The notes: generated by a model from the sequence alone, not told the origin. A DNA stretch of 64,000 nt from Halomonas colorata (GCF_014897985.1 NZ_JABUZA010000014.1:19743-83742); one strand, 5' to 3'; counted from the first letter of the stretch, positions 35,933-46,343 are shown. Numbers and translations are program-made.

Positions 35933-37702
35933 ATGTCGAAATTTGATAACGACTCAGATCTTAAGAAGGTGCTGAATACCTGCAGGCGCAGCTTTATCTA
36001 CGTTGGGCTGTTCAGTTTGTTTATTAACTTACTGATGCTGGTTCCACCGCTCTATATGCTACAGGTCTACGATCGGGTTATTACCACGCGGAGCCAGGAA
36101 ACGCTGCTAATGCTGACTCTGGTCGTGGTGTTCCTGTTCGTGGTCATGGGCGGATTGGAATTAATGCGCTCTCGAATCCTAGTACGGGTTGGCAACCGGC
36201 TTGATGTACTGATTAGCCAACGGCTTTATTCCGCGATGTTCAAACGCACTCTGATGATGCCCGGTAAGCCTTCGGCTCAGCCGCTAAATGACCTTACAAC
36301 GCTGCGCCAATTTCTTTCCGGCAACGGCCTGTTCGCTTTTTTCGACGCCCCCTGGGTGCCTATCTATATCGCCGTTCTGGCAATGTTTCATCCATGGTTC
36401 GGCCTTTTCGCCCTAGGCGCCGGGATTATTCTGGCGGCATTGGCCGTTATCAACGAAATGATTACCAAATCGCTGTTAAACGACGCCAACAGCCAGCACG
36501 TACTCGCTCAGGACTTAGCTAACAGCAACCTTAGAAACGCTGAAGTGCTTCATGCCATGGGAATGCTACCCGGCATCATGGGTCGCTGGAGCGCACGGCA
36601 TCGCGAATATCTGGTGCTACAATCTAAAGCCAGCGACCGGGCAGGTTTGATAACCAATACCTCCAAGGTACTCAGGTTAATGTTCCAGTCGTTAATTCTC
36701 GGCCTGGGCGCTTACCTGGTACTGGCCGGCGACTTAACCCCCGGCATGATGATTGCGGGGTCTATCCTGATGGGGCGCGCGCTGGCACCTATTGATCAAA
36801 TGATCAATGGCTGGAAGGGCTACTCCGGTGCGCGTACGGCACGTGCCCGCCTTGAAGAGCTGCTGAATATCATTCCGGCTGAAGAGCCACGGATGCCGCT
36901 TCCCAAGCCTAAAGGGCGCCTCGTGTTGGAAGGCGTGACCGCAGCGCCTCCTGGGCAGAAACTGGCGACGCTGCGTGATATCAATCTGACGCTGGCCAAA
37001 GGAGAACACTTAGCCGTCGTTGGCCCAAGCGCATCGGGTAAGACGACGCTTGCCCGCGTGGTACTTGGCATCTGGCCAAGTCAGTTTGGGTGTGTGCGCC
37101 TTGATGGCGCGGATATTACCCAGTGGAACCGCGCAGCGTTAGGCGCTCACATCGGTTATCTGCCCCAAGATATCGAGCTGTTCGACGGCACCATCTCTGA
37201 GAATATTGCCCGCTTCGATGAAGTAGATGCCCAGGCGGTAGTGCTCGCGGCACAGCGGGCGGGTGTTCACGAAATGATTCTGGAGCAACCCAACGGGTAC
37301 GACACATGGTTATCCCATGGCGGAAACGCCCTTTCGGCAGGTCAGCGCCAGCGCATCGGCCTGGCAAGGGCGCTCTATGGCCAGCCAGTGCTGATAGTAC
37401 TGGATGAACCGGATGCCAACCTGGACGAAGCGGGCGAACACTCACTTGCCAACTGTTTGATCCGCCTACGCCAGGAGGGCACCACGGCACTGATCATTAC
37501 CCACCGCTCACGCCTGCTACATAACGTCGATAAGGTACTGGTACTTAGAGAAGGCCAGATCTCTTCGCTCAAACCACCTCCCCGAATGGCGCCCGTCACC
37601 AAGATGACCGCCGATGGAAATCGCCCCGTGCAGCCCCAGCGCGTGGCCGCCCTGAAACCCAGTGCGCGCGGCCGTAATAGCAGCGAGGACACCCAGTCAT
37701 GA
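35933..37702 (+). CDS. PrtD-type type I secretion ABC transporter
   Basis: A 589-residue half-transporter with a six-helix membrane domain (residues about 20-310) fused to an ATPase. It begins without the C39 peptidase-like domain found in HlyB and LapB. The segment VPPLYMLQVYDRVITTRS is characteristic of the PrtD/AprD group. Walker A GPSASGKTT lies near 364-372, the signature LSAGQRQRIGLARAL near 467, and Walker B VLIVLDEPDANLD near 485. It energises one-step export through the adaptor and an outer-membrane TolC-like channel. The adaptor gene overlaps it by four bases. The divergent giant gene is the obvious candidate substrate. Confidence 0.95.
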   Translation: MSKFDNDSDLKKVLNTCRRSFIYVGLFSLFINLLMLVPPLYMLQVYDRVITTRSQETLLMLTLVVVFLFVVMGGLELMRSRILVRVGNRLDVLISQRLYSAMFKRTLMMPGKPSAQPLNDLTTLRQFLSGNGLFAFFDAPWVPIYIAVLAMFHPWFGLFALGAGIILAALAVINEMITKSLLNDANSQHVLAQDLANSNLRNAEVLHAMGMLPGIMGRWSARHREYLVLQSKASDRAGLITNTSKVLRLMFQSLILGLGAYLVLAGDLTPGMMIAGSILMGRALAPIDQMINGWKGYSGARTARARLEELLNIIPAEEPRMPLPKPKGRLVLEGVTAAPPGQKLATLRDINLTLAKGEHLAVVGPSASGKTTLARVVLGIWPSQFGCVRLDGADITQWNRAALGAHIGYLPQDIELFDGTISENIARFDEVDAQAVVLAAQRAGVHEMILEQPNGYDTWLSHGGNALSAGQRQRIGLARALYGQPVLIVLDEPDANLDEAGEHSLANCLIRLRQEGTTALIITHRSRLLHNVDKVLVLREGQISSLKPPPRMAPVTKMTADGNRPVQPQRVAALKPSARGRNSSEDTQS

Positions 37703-39039
37703 ATATACAAAATCCCCCAGGTTTCAGCATGCCGCAAGCGGCTAACGATGAGTTACCGCTGGAAGATAGGCGCTACCGACGGCTGGGTATCGCCATACTC
37801 ATTATTGCCGTTGGCGGTTTTGGCAGCTGGTCGGTATTCGCCAACCTGGCCGTCTCGGTGGTTGCGCCAGGCTCTGTCTCGGTCGAGAGCTTTACCAAGA
37901 CGGTGCAGCACCTGGAAGGCGGCATCGTCGAGCGCATCCTGGTTGAGGACGGCGACCACGTAGAGGCAGGCGATGTATTGATGGTGCTTGACGATACCCA
38001 GGCGCGCTCTCAGCTGCAGGTCACCCGTTCTAACTATCTGATTAGCCGGGCGACCGAAGTGCGCCTTCTGGCTGAGCTAAGCGATGCTGAGACGCTCAAC
38101 TTTCCTGAGGAGCTGACCGCATCCGACAACCCGCGGGTTCAAGAAGTAATGGATGTCCAGCGCCGTTTATTTGACTCCCGCCGCGAATCTTTATCTAGCA
38201 CCCTGGCCTCGCTAGACGAGCAGATCGTGCAGATGAACGAGCAGATAGAAGGCTTGACCAATACTCAGAACATCAACCAGCGGCGCATCAGCTCGCTCGA
38301 AGGTGACGCCGCCAGCCATCGCCAACTGTTTCAAAGAGGCATGATCAGCAGCCAGAGAATGCGCGAATTGGAACGTGAGAGCCTGGAGTACCAGAGTTTC
38401 AACGCTCAACATGCATCTGAAGTCGCCCGCCTGCATTCTCAAATCAGCGAGAACGCGCTGCAAAGGCAGGTCCGCCGGCAGGAGTTTCAGCAGCAAGTCG
38501 GCGAGGCACTGCGTCAGACTCAAAGCGAAGTCGCCGATGCTGAAGAGCGTCTGAGTGCGCTTCTGGATAAGGTAAACCGCACCCAGGTACTGGCGCCGGT
38601 TTCCGGCACGGTGGTAGGCCTAATGGTGCATACGCTGGGAGGCGTTATCCGCTCTGGCGACCCGCTGCTGGATATTGTGCCGACTAATGTCGGCTTCATT
38701 ATTGAGGCCAAAGTGGCTGACCATGATGTCGATCACCTCTACATAGGTCAGCCGGCGGAAATTCGCTTCAGCGCTTTCAACCAGCGTTTATCCAATGTCA
38801 TCGACGGCGAAGTCATCCATGTAAGCGCCAACAGCTTCGAGGATGAGGCTACCCGGGCACGTTATTACAAGGTCCGCTTGCGCGTGACCAGCGCCGGTGA
38901 AGAAAATATGACCGAGTCCATGAAGCTACTCGCCGGTATGCCTGCTGAAGTGATGCTGCGGACGGGGGAAAGAAGCTTTTCCAGCTACATTGCAAAACCC
39001 CTGACCGACATGCTGGCCCGCGCCATTCGTGAAGATTAA
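37699..39039 (+). CDS. HlyD/PrtE-type membrane fusion protein of type I secretion
   Basis: A 446-residue adaptor with a short cytoplasmic N terminus, one membrane helix (residues about 32-55), a biotinyl-lipoyl-like half (VQHLEGGIVERILVEDGDHV near 69-88, followed by VEAGDVLMVLDD), a long coiled coil (about 140-290) and a beta-barrel C terminus (LAPVSGTVVGLMVHTLGGV near 298-316). This layout is standard for PrtE/HlyD adaptors. ATGA overlap with the transporter indicates a translationally coupled pair. No outer-membrane channel gene follows; the next gene is unrelated. Confidence 0.95.
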   Translation: MNIQNPPGFSMPQAANDELPLEDRRYRRLGIAILIIAVGGFGSWSVFANLAVSVVAPGSVSVESFTKTVQHLEGGIVERILVEDGDHVEAGDVLMVLDDTQARSQLQVTRSNYLISRATEVRLLAELSDAETLNFPEELTASDNPRVQEVMDVQRRLFDSRRESLSSTLASLDEQIVQMNEQIEGLTNTQNINQRRISSLEGDAASHRQLFQRGMISSQRMRELERESLEYQSFNAQHASEVARLHSQISENALQRQVRRQEFQQQVGEALRQTQSEVADAEERLSALLDKVNRTQVLAPVSGTVVGLMVHTLGGVIRSGDPLLDIVPTNVGFIIEAKVADHDVDHLYIGQPAEIRFSAFNQRLSNVIDGEVIHVSANSFEDEATRARYYKVRLRVTSAGEENMTESMKLLAGMPAEVMLRTGERSFSSYIAKPLTDMLARAIRED

Positions 39040-39181
39040 GCGATAACCCAGCCGAGGCGGCATATCTAGAAGCGCACTTCCGCCTCGCGCTTTCTTACAA
39101 ACTGGCTGGCTTTTTCGGCAGTGGCTGTTCTCTACCGTTTGCGATACGGTCTATCATATTATCCGCTGCGTAGAGACCACT

Positions 39182-39652
39182 ATGGCTGAAAGCAAGAAAC
39201 TGCTGATCATTGCTCACGCGCCCTCTGAGAACACCCAGAAGATGTTGGAGGCCGTGATTAATGGCGCATCCAATCACGACGTAGAAAACGTGCAAGTACG
39301 CTCTCTTACCCCGCTTGAAACACAGCCCGACGACATCAATGCCGCTAGCGCCATTATCCTGGGCACGACCGAAAACCTAGGCTATATGGCGGGCTTGATG
39401 AAAGATGTGTTTGATCGATGCTACTACCCGTGCCTGGATAAAACCGAGGGCTTGCCGTTCGCGTTTTACGTTCGGGCTGGTCATGATGGCACCGGCACCC
39501 AGCGGGCCATTGAAAGCATTACCAAAGGATTGCGCTGGAGACTGGTGCAAGACCCGCTTATTTGCCGGGGAGACTTTCAAGCAGGATTCATTGACCAATG
39601 CGAGGAACTAGGACTGGCAATGGCGGCCAGCCTGGAAGCAGGTATTATCTGA
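39182..39652 (+). CDS. Flavodoxin-like / NAD(P)H-dependent oxidoreductase family protein
   Basis: A 156-residue protein with a flavodoxin fold: LLIIAHAPSENTQKML near 7-22 fits the FMN phosphate loop, and AIILGTTENLGYMAGLMKD near 57-75 fits the second flavin-binding loop. The family includes small FMN-binding reductases and flavodoxin-like proteins of unknown partner. The ribosome site is weak (GAGA). It lies 142 bp after the adaptor gene, with a possible processing hairpin in the gap, and converges on fadA. Confidence 0.8.
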   Translation: MAESKKLLIIAHAPSENTQKMLEAVINGASNHDVENVQVRSLTPLETQPDDINAASAIILGTTENLGYMAGLMKDVFDRCYYPCLDKTEGLPFAFYVRAGHDGTGTQRAIESITKGLRWRLVQDPLICRGDFQAGFIDQCEELGLAMAASLEAGII

Positions 39653-39680
39653 GTGCCTTATTCCTGAGTGACTTATTCGC

Positions 39681-39704
39681 AAAAACGGCGCCCTAGGGCG
39701 CCGT
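39681..39704 (-). terminator. Terminator between the flavodoxin-like gene and fadA
   Basis: A perfect 20-base palindrome of the form ACGGCGCC-CTAG-GGCGCCGT (39685-39704) flanked by five A residues on the left, so the T-run serves the minus strand (end of fadBA). It may also slow plus-strand transcripts. Confidence 0.85.
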
Positions 39705-39741
39705 CTGTCTATTCAAGCCGTTTTTTACTTCAAGCGCTCGC

Positions 39742-40944
<1,203 letters not shown>

Positions 40945-43122
40945 TTAGGCCTGACCGGGGGCGGCGTAAAACTGCTCGTTGTTTTGCGCCATCTGACGTA
41001 GCTTGTCCGTCGGCGCGTAAAGCGGGCCGAGTTCTTCAGCCAATCCTTCAGCCAGCTTGACGAATTCAGCAACGCCCATGGCATCAATGTAACGCAGCGC
41101 ACCACCGCGGAAGGGAGGGAACCCAATACCGTAAATCAACGCCATATCCGCTTCGGCAGGCGTATCAACGATGCCGTCTTCAAGACAACGCGCCGTTTCC
41201 ATGCAGAGCGGTACCATCATGCGCGCTATGATGTCCTCGTCGGAGAACTCTTTCTGCTCTTTAACGACCTCTTTGATTAGCGCGTAAGCCTGTTCGTCAG
41301 TCACTTTCTTGGGCTTGCCCTTTTTATCCTCTTCGTAGGCGTAGAAGCCCTTGGCATTTTTCTGGCCCAGGCGCTCGTTTTCATACATCACCTGAATCGC
41401 AGTTTTGCCTTCACGCGCCATACGGTCCGGGAAGCCTTCTGCCATCACTTCATTGGCGTGAACCGCCGTGTCCATACCCACCACATCCAGCAGGTAAGCA
41501 GGACCCATTGGCCAGCCAAATTTTTCCATGACTTTATCAACACGCTGAAAGTCGGCGCCCTGCTCTACCAGGAAGCTGAAACCGCCAAAATAGGGGAACA
41601 GCACGCGGTTAACTAGGAAGCCTGGGCAGTCGTTAACCACAATTGGCGTTTTACCCATCGCGCGGGCGTAGGCAACCGTAGCAGCAACTGCAGCGTCAGA
41701 GGTTTTCTCACCGCGAATAACTTCGACTAACGGCATACGGTGCACGGGGTTGAAAAAGTGCATGCCGCAGAAGTTTTCCGGACGCTTAAGGTTCTGGGCC
41801 AAGCGGTTGATCGAAATCGTCGAGGTATTGGAGGCAAGGATAGTATCTTCACTTACCATACCTTCAACTTCGGTCAACACCGCGTCTTTAACCTTGGGAT
41901 TTTCCACCACAGCTTCGACGACCAAATCGACATTACCGAAATCGCCGTAGGAAAGCGTGGGGCGGATGTTGGTCAGCTTTTCGGCCATTTGCTCATTGGT
42001 GAGCTTTTTACGCTCGACTTGTTTGCCAAAAAGCTTGCGAGCTTCTTTCAAGCCCAGCTCAATGGCCTCATCCTTGATGTCTTTCATCAGGATGGGGGTA
42101 CCTTTGGAAGCGCTTTGGTAGGCGATACCGCCACCCATGATACCCGCCCCCAGTACCGCCGTTTGCTTAACCGGCTGGGCCTGTTTTTCATACTTGCCGG
42201 CTTTCTTTTTCACCACCTGATCGTTCATGAACAGACCGACCAGATTAAATGCCACGCTGCTCATGGCCAGCTTGGCAAAAGCTATTGCTTCGATAGCCTG
42301 GGCGCGCTCGCGCTCTTCACCAGCCCCTTTTTGAATAACCTTGATAGCCTCGATCGGCGCGGGATAATGTGGACCGGCTTTGCCGGCGACATACCCTTTG
42401 GCGGTTTCAAACGCCATCATCTGCTCAATGGCGTTGAGCTTAAGCGGGCCTTTTTTCTCTGCGCGGCGCGCCTGATAATCAAGCTCACCGTTATTGGCGC
42501 GGTCGAGAATATCCAGCGCCGCCTCGTCTAGCTGTTCGGCGCTAACCACTGCGTCCACAGCGCCTACTTTCAAAGCCGCATCGGCGCGATTCTCAGTACC
42601 ACCGGCAATCCACTCAACCGCATTGTCAGCGCCGATCAACCGCGGTAAGCGCACACATCCGCCCCACCCCGGGAGAATGCCCAGTTTGGTTTCGGGCAGG
42701 CCAATCTTGGCTTTTTCGCTCATTACGCGAAAATCGGTAGTGAGCAACACTTCGCAACCGCCGCCGAGGGCAAGGCCATTGATGGCAGCAACGGTTGGGA
42801 AAGGAAGATCTTCAATCGCATTAAAAATATCGTGTACCTTGAGATTCATCTCCTCAAGGTACGCTTCACCCTTGGTAAACAGGCTGTGAAACTCGGTGAT
42901 ATCCGCCCCGACGATGAACGCGTCTTTGCCACTACCAATCATCAGGCCCTGCAAGTCGTTTTCCACCTGAAGAGCGCTAACGGCCTCTCCCAGTTCGGTA
43001 ACAACAGCGCTGGAAAGCTTGTTTACGGACTCATCTTTTAAATCAAAAATGAGCCGTGCGATATGATGGCCACCCAGGGTGTCACGACGCTCCACCGTGA
43101 TGGCGTTGCCTTGATAGATCAT
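40945..43122 (-). CDS. fadB: Fatty acid oxidation complex alpha subunit
   Basis: The enzyme combines enoyl-CoA hydratase/isomerase (residues about 1-190, with [20 protein letters not shown]) and 3-hydroxyacyl-CoA dehydrogenase (Rossmann motif [17 protein letters not shown] near 320; [11 protein letters not shown] and [14 protein letters not shown] further on). The frame is open 81 bases further upstream, but the start [10 protein letters not shown] at 43122 matches the FadB N terminus and has GGAG upstream, giving 725 residues against 729 in E. coli. It forms an operon with fadA. Confidence 0.96.
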   Translation of the reverse strand: MIYQGNAITVERRDTLGGHHIARLIFDLKDESVNKLSSAVVTELGEAVSALQVENDLQGLMIGSGKDAFIVGADITEFHSLFTKGEAYLEEMNLKVHDIFNAIEDLPFPTVAAINGLALGGGCEVLLTTDFRVMSEKAKIGLPETKLGILPGWGGCVRLPRLIGADNAVEWIAGGTENRADAALKVGAVDAVVSAEQLDEAALDILDRANNGELDYQARRAEKKGPLKLNAIEQMMAFETAKGYVAGKAGPHYPAPIEAIKVIQKGAGEERERAQAIEAIAFAKLAMSSVAFNLVGLFMNDQVVKKKAGKYEKQAQPVKQTAVLGAGIMGGGIAYQSASKGTPILMKDIKDEAIELGLKEARKLFGKQVERKKLTNEQMAEKLTNIRPTLSYGDFGNVDLVVEAVVENPKVKDAVLTEVEGMVSEDTILASNTSTISINRLAQNLKRPENFCGMHFFNPVHRMPLVEVIRGEKTSDAAVAATVAYARAMGKTPIVVNDCPGFLVNRVLFPYFGGFSFLVEQGADFQRVDKVMEKFGWPMGPAYLLDVVGMDTAVHANEVMAEGFPDRMAREGKTAIQVMYENERLGQKNAKGFYAYEEDKKGKPKKVTDEQAYALIKEVVKEQKEFSDEDIIARMMVPLCMETARCLEDGIVDTPAEADMALIYGIGFPPFRGGALRYIDAMGVAEFVKLAEGLAEELGPLYAPTDKLRQMAQNNEQFYAAPGQA

Positions 43123-43158
43123 CCGTGCTCTCTCCACAAGTTGAACTGGCGCCCCTGT

Positions 43159-43188
43159 CAGCAAGTTCTCAGCCAGCAAGTTCTCAGC
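43159..43188. repeat. Perfect 15-bp tandem duplication in the fadB leader
   Basis: CAGCAAGTTCTCAGC occurs twice without a gap, at 43159-43173 and 43174-43188. It lies 37-66 bp upstream of the preferred fadB start, in the probable 5' untranslated region. Confidence 0.9.
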
Positions 43189-43205
43189 AGGTTCGCCGAA
43201 CATTT

Positions 43206-43219
43206 CATACGGTCGTTTG
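43206..43219 (-). promoter_or_regulatory. PsrA-like operator candidate upstream of fadBA
   Basis: On the minus strand CAAACGACCGTATG. Pseudomonas PsrA, the fatty-acid-responsive repressor of fadBA, binds (G/C)AAAC-N2-4-GTTT(G/C); this site has a perfect left half and four of five bases in the right half, spacing four. It lies 84 bp upstream of the fadB start. Confidence 0.4.
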
Positions 43220-43409
43220 ATAGCATTAGCTTGGTTGAGTAATCGACCAACGTCAAGCCCTGACTTTTGGCTAATCCCAGCCTTATTGCGACCCTTCTTG
43301 AGCGTTTATCGTTCGCTATTGAGGACACTTTCAGGCTATTGCATACCGAGCGTCGACTTTTGTCGAAAACCCAAGGATCATAGTCGTTTTATTTTAGAGT
43401 TATACGTTT

Positions 43410-44564
43410 ATGGGCGCACTGCTAACACCTTCGCGTGTCAAAGCTATTCAACAATTTGTTGAGCGTTTGATCGAGCGGCTAAAACCCTGGAGCTGGCTTT
43501 GGCCACCGATGGCGTTCGCCGCGGGGCTGGGTAGTTTTTTTCTGGTTGACCGCCAGCAGTGGCTAGGCGCGGCCTTGGCGCTTGGCCTGCTGTTTACCTG
43601 GGTGCTGTTACTTTCCGAAAGCTTGATTGGCCGTTGGTTAGCACGGCGCGGGCACCCTACCCTGCCCAGGGGTGCCACCACCTTTATTGCCCAGATGATT
43701 CACCAGGAAACGCTGTTTTTCACGCTGCCGTTTATTTTAATTACCACGGTATGGAACAGCGGACAAACCCTGTTTGCTTTATTTGTGGTGGTAATGGCGC
43801 TGCTCTCGATTATTGACCCACTGTATTACAAAGTCGCTGGCCGGTGGCGCAGCCTGTATTTTGTTTTTCATGCGCTTTGCGTCTTTTTAGTGGTGCTGGT
43901 GACGCTACCGATCATGTTGCACCTCACCACTGGCCAAAGCCTATTGCTGGCGATGTCACTGATGGTGCTGGTTGCGCTGCCCAGCTTTTGGCATTTACTT
44001 AAACGCCACTCGTTAAAGCGCTGGTGTGCTTTTTTAGGATTAACGCTAGTGCTTGCTTATGCTGCCTGGCTAGGTCGCATCTGGGTGCCGCCCGCAAGCC
44101 TCTGGATGACCGGTAGCGCGCTTTCTCCTGCGCTCAATATTCAACAGCGCACGCCTCAGGGCTCGATCGCGCTTACTCCACAGGCTATTCGTGAAAACGG
44201 CCTGTATGTCTATACCGCGATTCGTGCCCCGCGAGGCTTGAGCGAAACGATCTACCATGCCTGGCGGCACAATGGTGAACCCTTGGATATCGTCACGCTG
44301 GATATTAATGGTGGCCGCGAGCAAGGCTATCGAGCGTGGAGTCATAAGCTTAATTTCCCGGAAGACCCCACCGGTGACTGGCGAGTGGATATCATGACCG
44401 ATAGCGGCCAGCGCTTAGGGCTTATCCGCTTTACGGTATCGGAAGACCCGCAGAAAGCCTCCATAGCGGATAGTACTATTCGCCCTAGCGGTTTAAGCGG
44501 GCTTAATCTACGCCGGTTTGTGCCCGGCGGACGGGATAATTCCGAGGTATCAATGGATGACTAA
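43410..44564 (+). CDS. DUF5924-like integral membrane protein with DUF2914-like C-terminal domain
   Basis: A 384-residue protein with about seven hydrophobic helices between residues 25 and 225, followed by a soluble domain (about 235-370) with GLYVYTAIRAPRGLSETIYH and WSHKLNFPEDPTGDWRVDI. The latter resembles the DUF2914 domain. The combination is known in pseudomonads and relatives as DUF5924, function unknown. The ribosome site is poor. slyA follows 73 bp downstream. Confidence 0.75.
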   Translation: MGALLTPSRVKAIQQFVERLIERLKPWSWLWPPMAFAAGLGSFFLVDRQQWLGAALALGLLFTWVLLLSESLIGRWLARRGHPTLPRGATTFIAQMIHQETLFFTLPFILITTVWNSGQTLFALFVVVMALLSIIDPLYYKVAGRWRSLYFVFHALCVFLVVLVTLPIMLHLTTGQSLLLAMSLMVLVALPSFWHLLKRHSLKRWCAFLGLTLVLAYAAWLGRIWVPPASLWMTGSALSPALNIQQRTPQGSIALTPQAIRENGLYVYTAIRAPRGLSETIYHAWRHNGEPLDIVTLDINGGREQGYRAWSHKLNFPEDPTGDWRVDIMTDSGQRLGLIRFTVSEDPQKASIADSTIRPSGLSGLNLRRFVPGGRDNSEVSMDD

Positions 44565-44637
44565 TTTGACCTATGCTTGCAATCAGAGCCATTGCTTATG
44601 ACAATTCATCCTCTCACTTTTTAGTAGCGAGTTGCCC

Positions 44638-45126
44638 ATGGCTTCATCGATTGGTTTTCGTCTTGCACGCCTGCCGCATTTGTGGCGTTCGATTTTGGAT
44701 CGCAGGCTGGCCCCGCTGGGGCTAACCCAAACGCGCTGGGTCACGCTATATCATATCTGGCGTTTGGGTGAAGGCCATCCACAGTGTGACCTGGCTCGTG
44801 TGATTGGCGTAGAAGCGCCTTCGCTAGTGCGTACGCTTGGCCAGCTTGAGGAACAAGGCTTGGTTGAGCGACGCGCCTGTGACAGCGACCGCCGCAGCAA
44901 GCGCATTTTCCTTACCCCAGATGCCATGCCGCTTCTTGAGCAGATTGATAGCGTTGCCAAAGAAGCACGCACTGAGATGCTAGCAGGCTTGAGTGATGAA
45001 AATATTGAGCAGTTGGATAAGTGGCTGACCGTCATTGAGTCTAACGGGCTTGCCATCCAAGCCCGCGACCAGGAAACACCGCCTGAGACGCAGACTTCTT
45101 CAACGGCCTCCTCAACACCCGCTTAA
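44638..45126 (+). CDS. slyA: MarR-family transcriptional regulator SlyA
   Basis: About 162 residues from the ATG at 44638. It aligns with enterobacterial SlyA almost without gaps over residues 5-140: GFRLARLPHLWRSILDRRL, LTQTRWVTLYHIWRL, EAPSLVRTLGQLEEQGLVER and the wing CDSDRRSKRIFLTPDA. SlyA is a dimeric winged-helix protein that often counteracts H-NS-type silencing and responds to small aromatic ligands. The C terminus has a 25-residue Thr/Pro/Ser tail not found in E. coli SlyA. It converges on the next gene with no gap. Confidence 0.9.
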   Translation: MASSIGFRLARLPHLWRSILDRRLAPLGLTQTRWVTLYHIWRLGEGHPQCDLARVIGVEAPSLVRTLGQLEEQGLVERRACDSDRRSKRIFLTPDAMPLLEQIDSVAKEARTEMLAGLSDENIEQLDKWLTVIESNGLAIQARDQETPPETQTSSTASSTPA

Positions 45127-45672
45127 TCAAGGAACGGGGGAGGCATCACGATTGGGTGCATCAAACCCTTTTTGGATCGGATCGTCCGCTAACCCTCCAA
45201 GCTCACTACGCAGTTGATCGAATGCAGCTGCGTAGACCCTCAAACGCTCCGCTGTCTGTGATTCCCACCACCATAGCGCCAACCCAGTTGAGCTAGACTC
45301 CACGACCAGTGCATCCTGAGGCAAACGCTCAAGCAGCTCCTTCAAGATTTGCTCTGCCGCTTGCGGCAAGGGTCGCAGCGGTGCGATGCGCCAACGCCAG
45401 CCGGCACAGTAACGCTCCAGCGCACTGCTTGCATTACTGTCACGCACCAGTAAAAAATCAGGGCCTGGGGCTGCTTGCGGGTAATACCACCGGTAGGCTG
45501 GCATCAGGCCTTTAAAATGATGCAGCGGTGGTTTTTCAAGCTTAACGCTAATGCCATACTCAGCGGCACAGTTGCGCAATACCCCTTGGCGTTTTTGGCG
45601 CGGACTAGGCTTTAGCCACATGACCGGCGCTGAGACGAAGATCAAAACAAAGATAATTATTAACCATTCCAT
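45127..45672 (-). CDS. Hypothetical membrane-anchored protein
   Basis: A 181-residue protein with one N-terminal hydrophobic helix (residues 1-20), then a basic stretch KPSPRQKRQG that would stay in the cytoplasm if the helix is an N-out anchor. The soluble part is mixed alpha/beta with many Trp residues (WRWRIAPL, LALWWWESQ). Proteins like this are sometimes labelled YajC-like, but I see no YajC domain. The gene abuts the slyA stop in convergent orientation. Function unknown. Confidence 0.6.
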   Translation of the reverse strand: MEWLIIIFVLIFVSAPVMWLKPSPRQKRQGVLRNCAAEYGISVKLEKPPLHHFKGLMPAYRWYYPQAAPGPDFLLVRDSNASSALERYCAGWRWRIAPLRPLPQAAEQILKELLERLPQDALVVESSSTGLALWWWESQTAERLRVYAAAFDQLRSELGGLADDPIQKGFDAPNRDASPVP

Positions 45673-45764
45673 TGCTACTTTAACCTCACTTAAGCCACAC
45701 TAACTTAGCTACTTAAAAAAACCATGACGCAGGTCGTTGTGAAGACAAGGTACGCCACCTAAAG

Positions 45765-45796
45765 TAATAATTATTAAACAAAGCGATTTCTTTGTT
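45765..45796. promoter_or_regulatory. Palindrome and inverted repeat before the universal stress gene
   Basis: TAATAATTATTA (45765-45776) is a perfect 12-bp palindrome, followed at once by AACAAAG-CGATTT-CTTTGTT (45777-45796), a seven-base inverted repeat. They end 24 bp before the usp start, so they may be an operator or a 5' leader structure. Confidence 0.45.
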
Positions 45797-45819
45797 ACTC
45801 ACTGCTGAGGAGAAGTGTC

Positions 45820-46272
45820 ATGAGCTACCACCATATTCTGGTTGCCGTCGATTTAACCAAGGACTCTCACAAAGTTCTGGAACGTGCTGTGGTGATTGCT
45901 GAACGCAATAACGGCGCCAAAATTTCCATCATGCATACCCTAGAGCCCCTCGGTTTTGCCTATGGTGGCGATATTCCGATGGATCTTACCAGCATACAAG
46001 ACCAGCTGGATGAACATGCCAAAACGCGCCTGGCTGAAATTGCTACCCCGCATATAGCACCCGCCGACCAGCACGTTGTGGTAGGCATGCCGGATACTGA
46101 AATTCACCGTTTTGCCGCTGACCATGATGTCGACTTAATCGTGGTAGGTTCCCATGGCAGGCATGGCTTTGCCTTACTGCTGGGGTCTACTTCGACCGGA
46201 GTGTTACACGGCGCCCAATGCGACGTGCTTGCCGTACGGGTTGGCAACAAAGGTGAAAAAAGCGTCGAGTAA
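45820..46272 (+). CDS. Universal stress protein (UspA family)
   Basis: A 150-residue single-domain Usp protein: HILVAVDLTKDSHKVLERAV at the N terminus, and near residues 107-130 the ATP-binding-type block VVGSHGRHGFALLLGSTSTG (G-x2-G-x9-G-S/T pattern). It resembles UspA in length and start, and such proteins accumulate in stationary phase and stress. GAGGAG lies before the ATG. Single gene with a bidirectional terminator shared with uup. Confidence 0.93.
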   Translation: MSYHHILVAVDLTKDSHKVLERAVVIAERNNGAKISIMHTLEPLGFAYGGDIPMDLTSIQDQLDEHAKTRLAEIATPHIAPADQHVVVGMPDTEIHRFAADHDVDLIVVGSHGRHGFALLLGSTSTGVLHGAQCDVLAVRVGNKGEKSVE

Positions 46273-46315
46273 GGCGTGAGCTAACGCCGAAAAACGTCTC
46301 ACCAGGAACATAAAA

Positions 46316-46343
46316 GAAGGCGCCTTGCGGCGCCTTCTTTTTT
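46316..46343. terminator. Bidirectional terminator between usp and uup
   Basis: GAAGGCGCC (46316-46324), loop TTGC, GGCGCCTTC (46329-46337), then six T residues; four A residues precede the stem. It serves usp on the plus strand and uup on the minus strand, where it overlaps the uup stop. Confidence 0.93.

Noticed and set aside
39053..39087. Hairpin after the adaptor gene as terminator
   Set aside because: CGAGGCGG pairs with CCGCCTCG, but the loop is long and only a broken T-run follows; kept as a possible processing site only.
43123..43203. Upstream start of fadB at 43203
   Set aside because: The extra 27 residues contain a duplicated pentapeptide, do not resemble FadB N termini, and the ATG at 43122 has a ribosome site.
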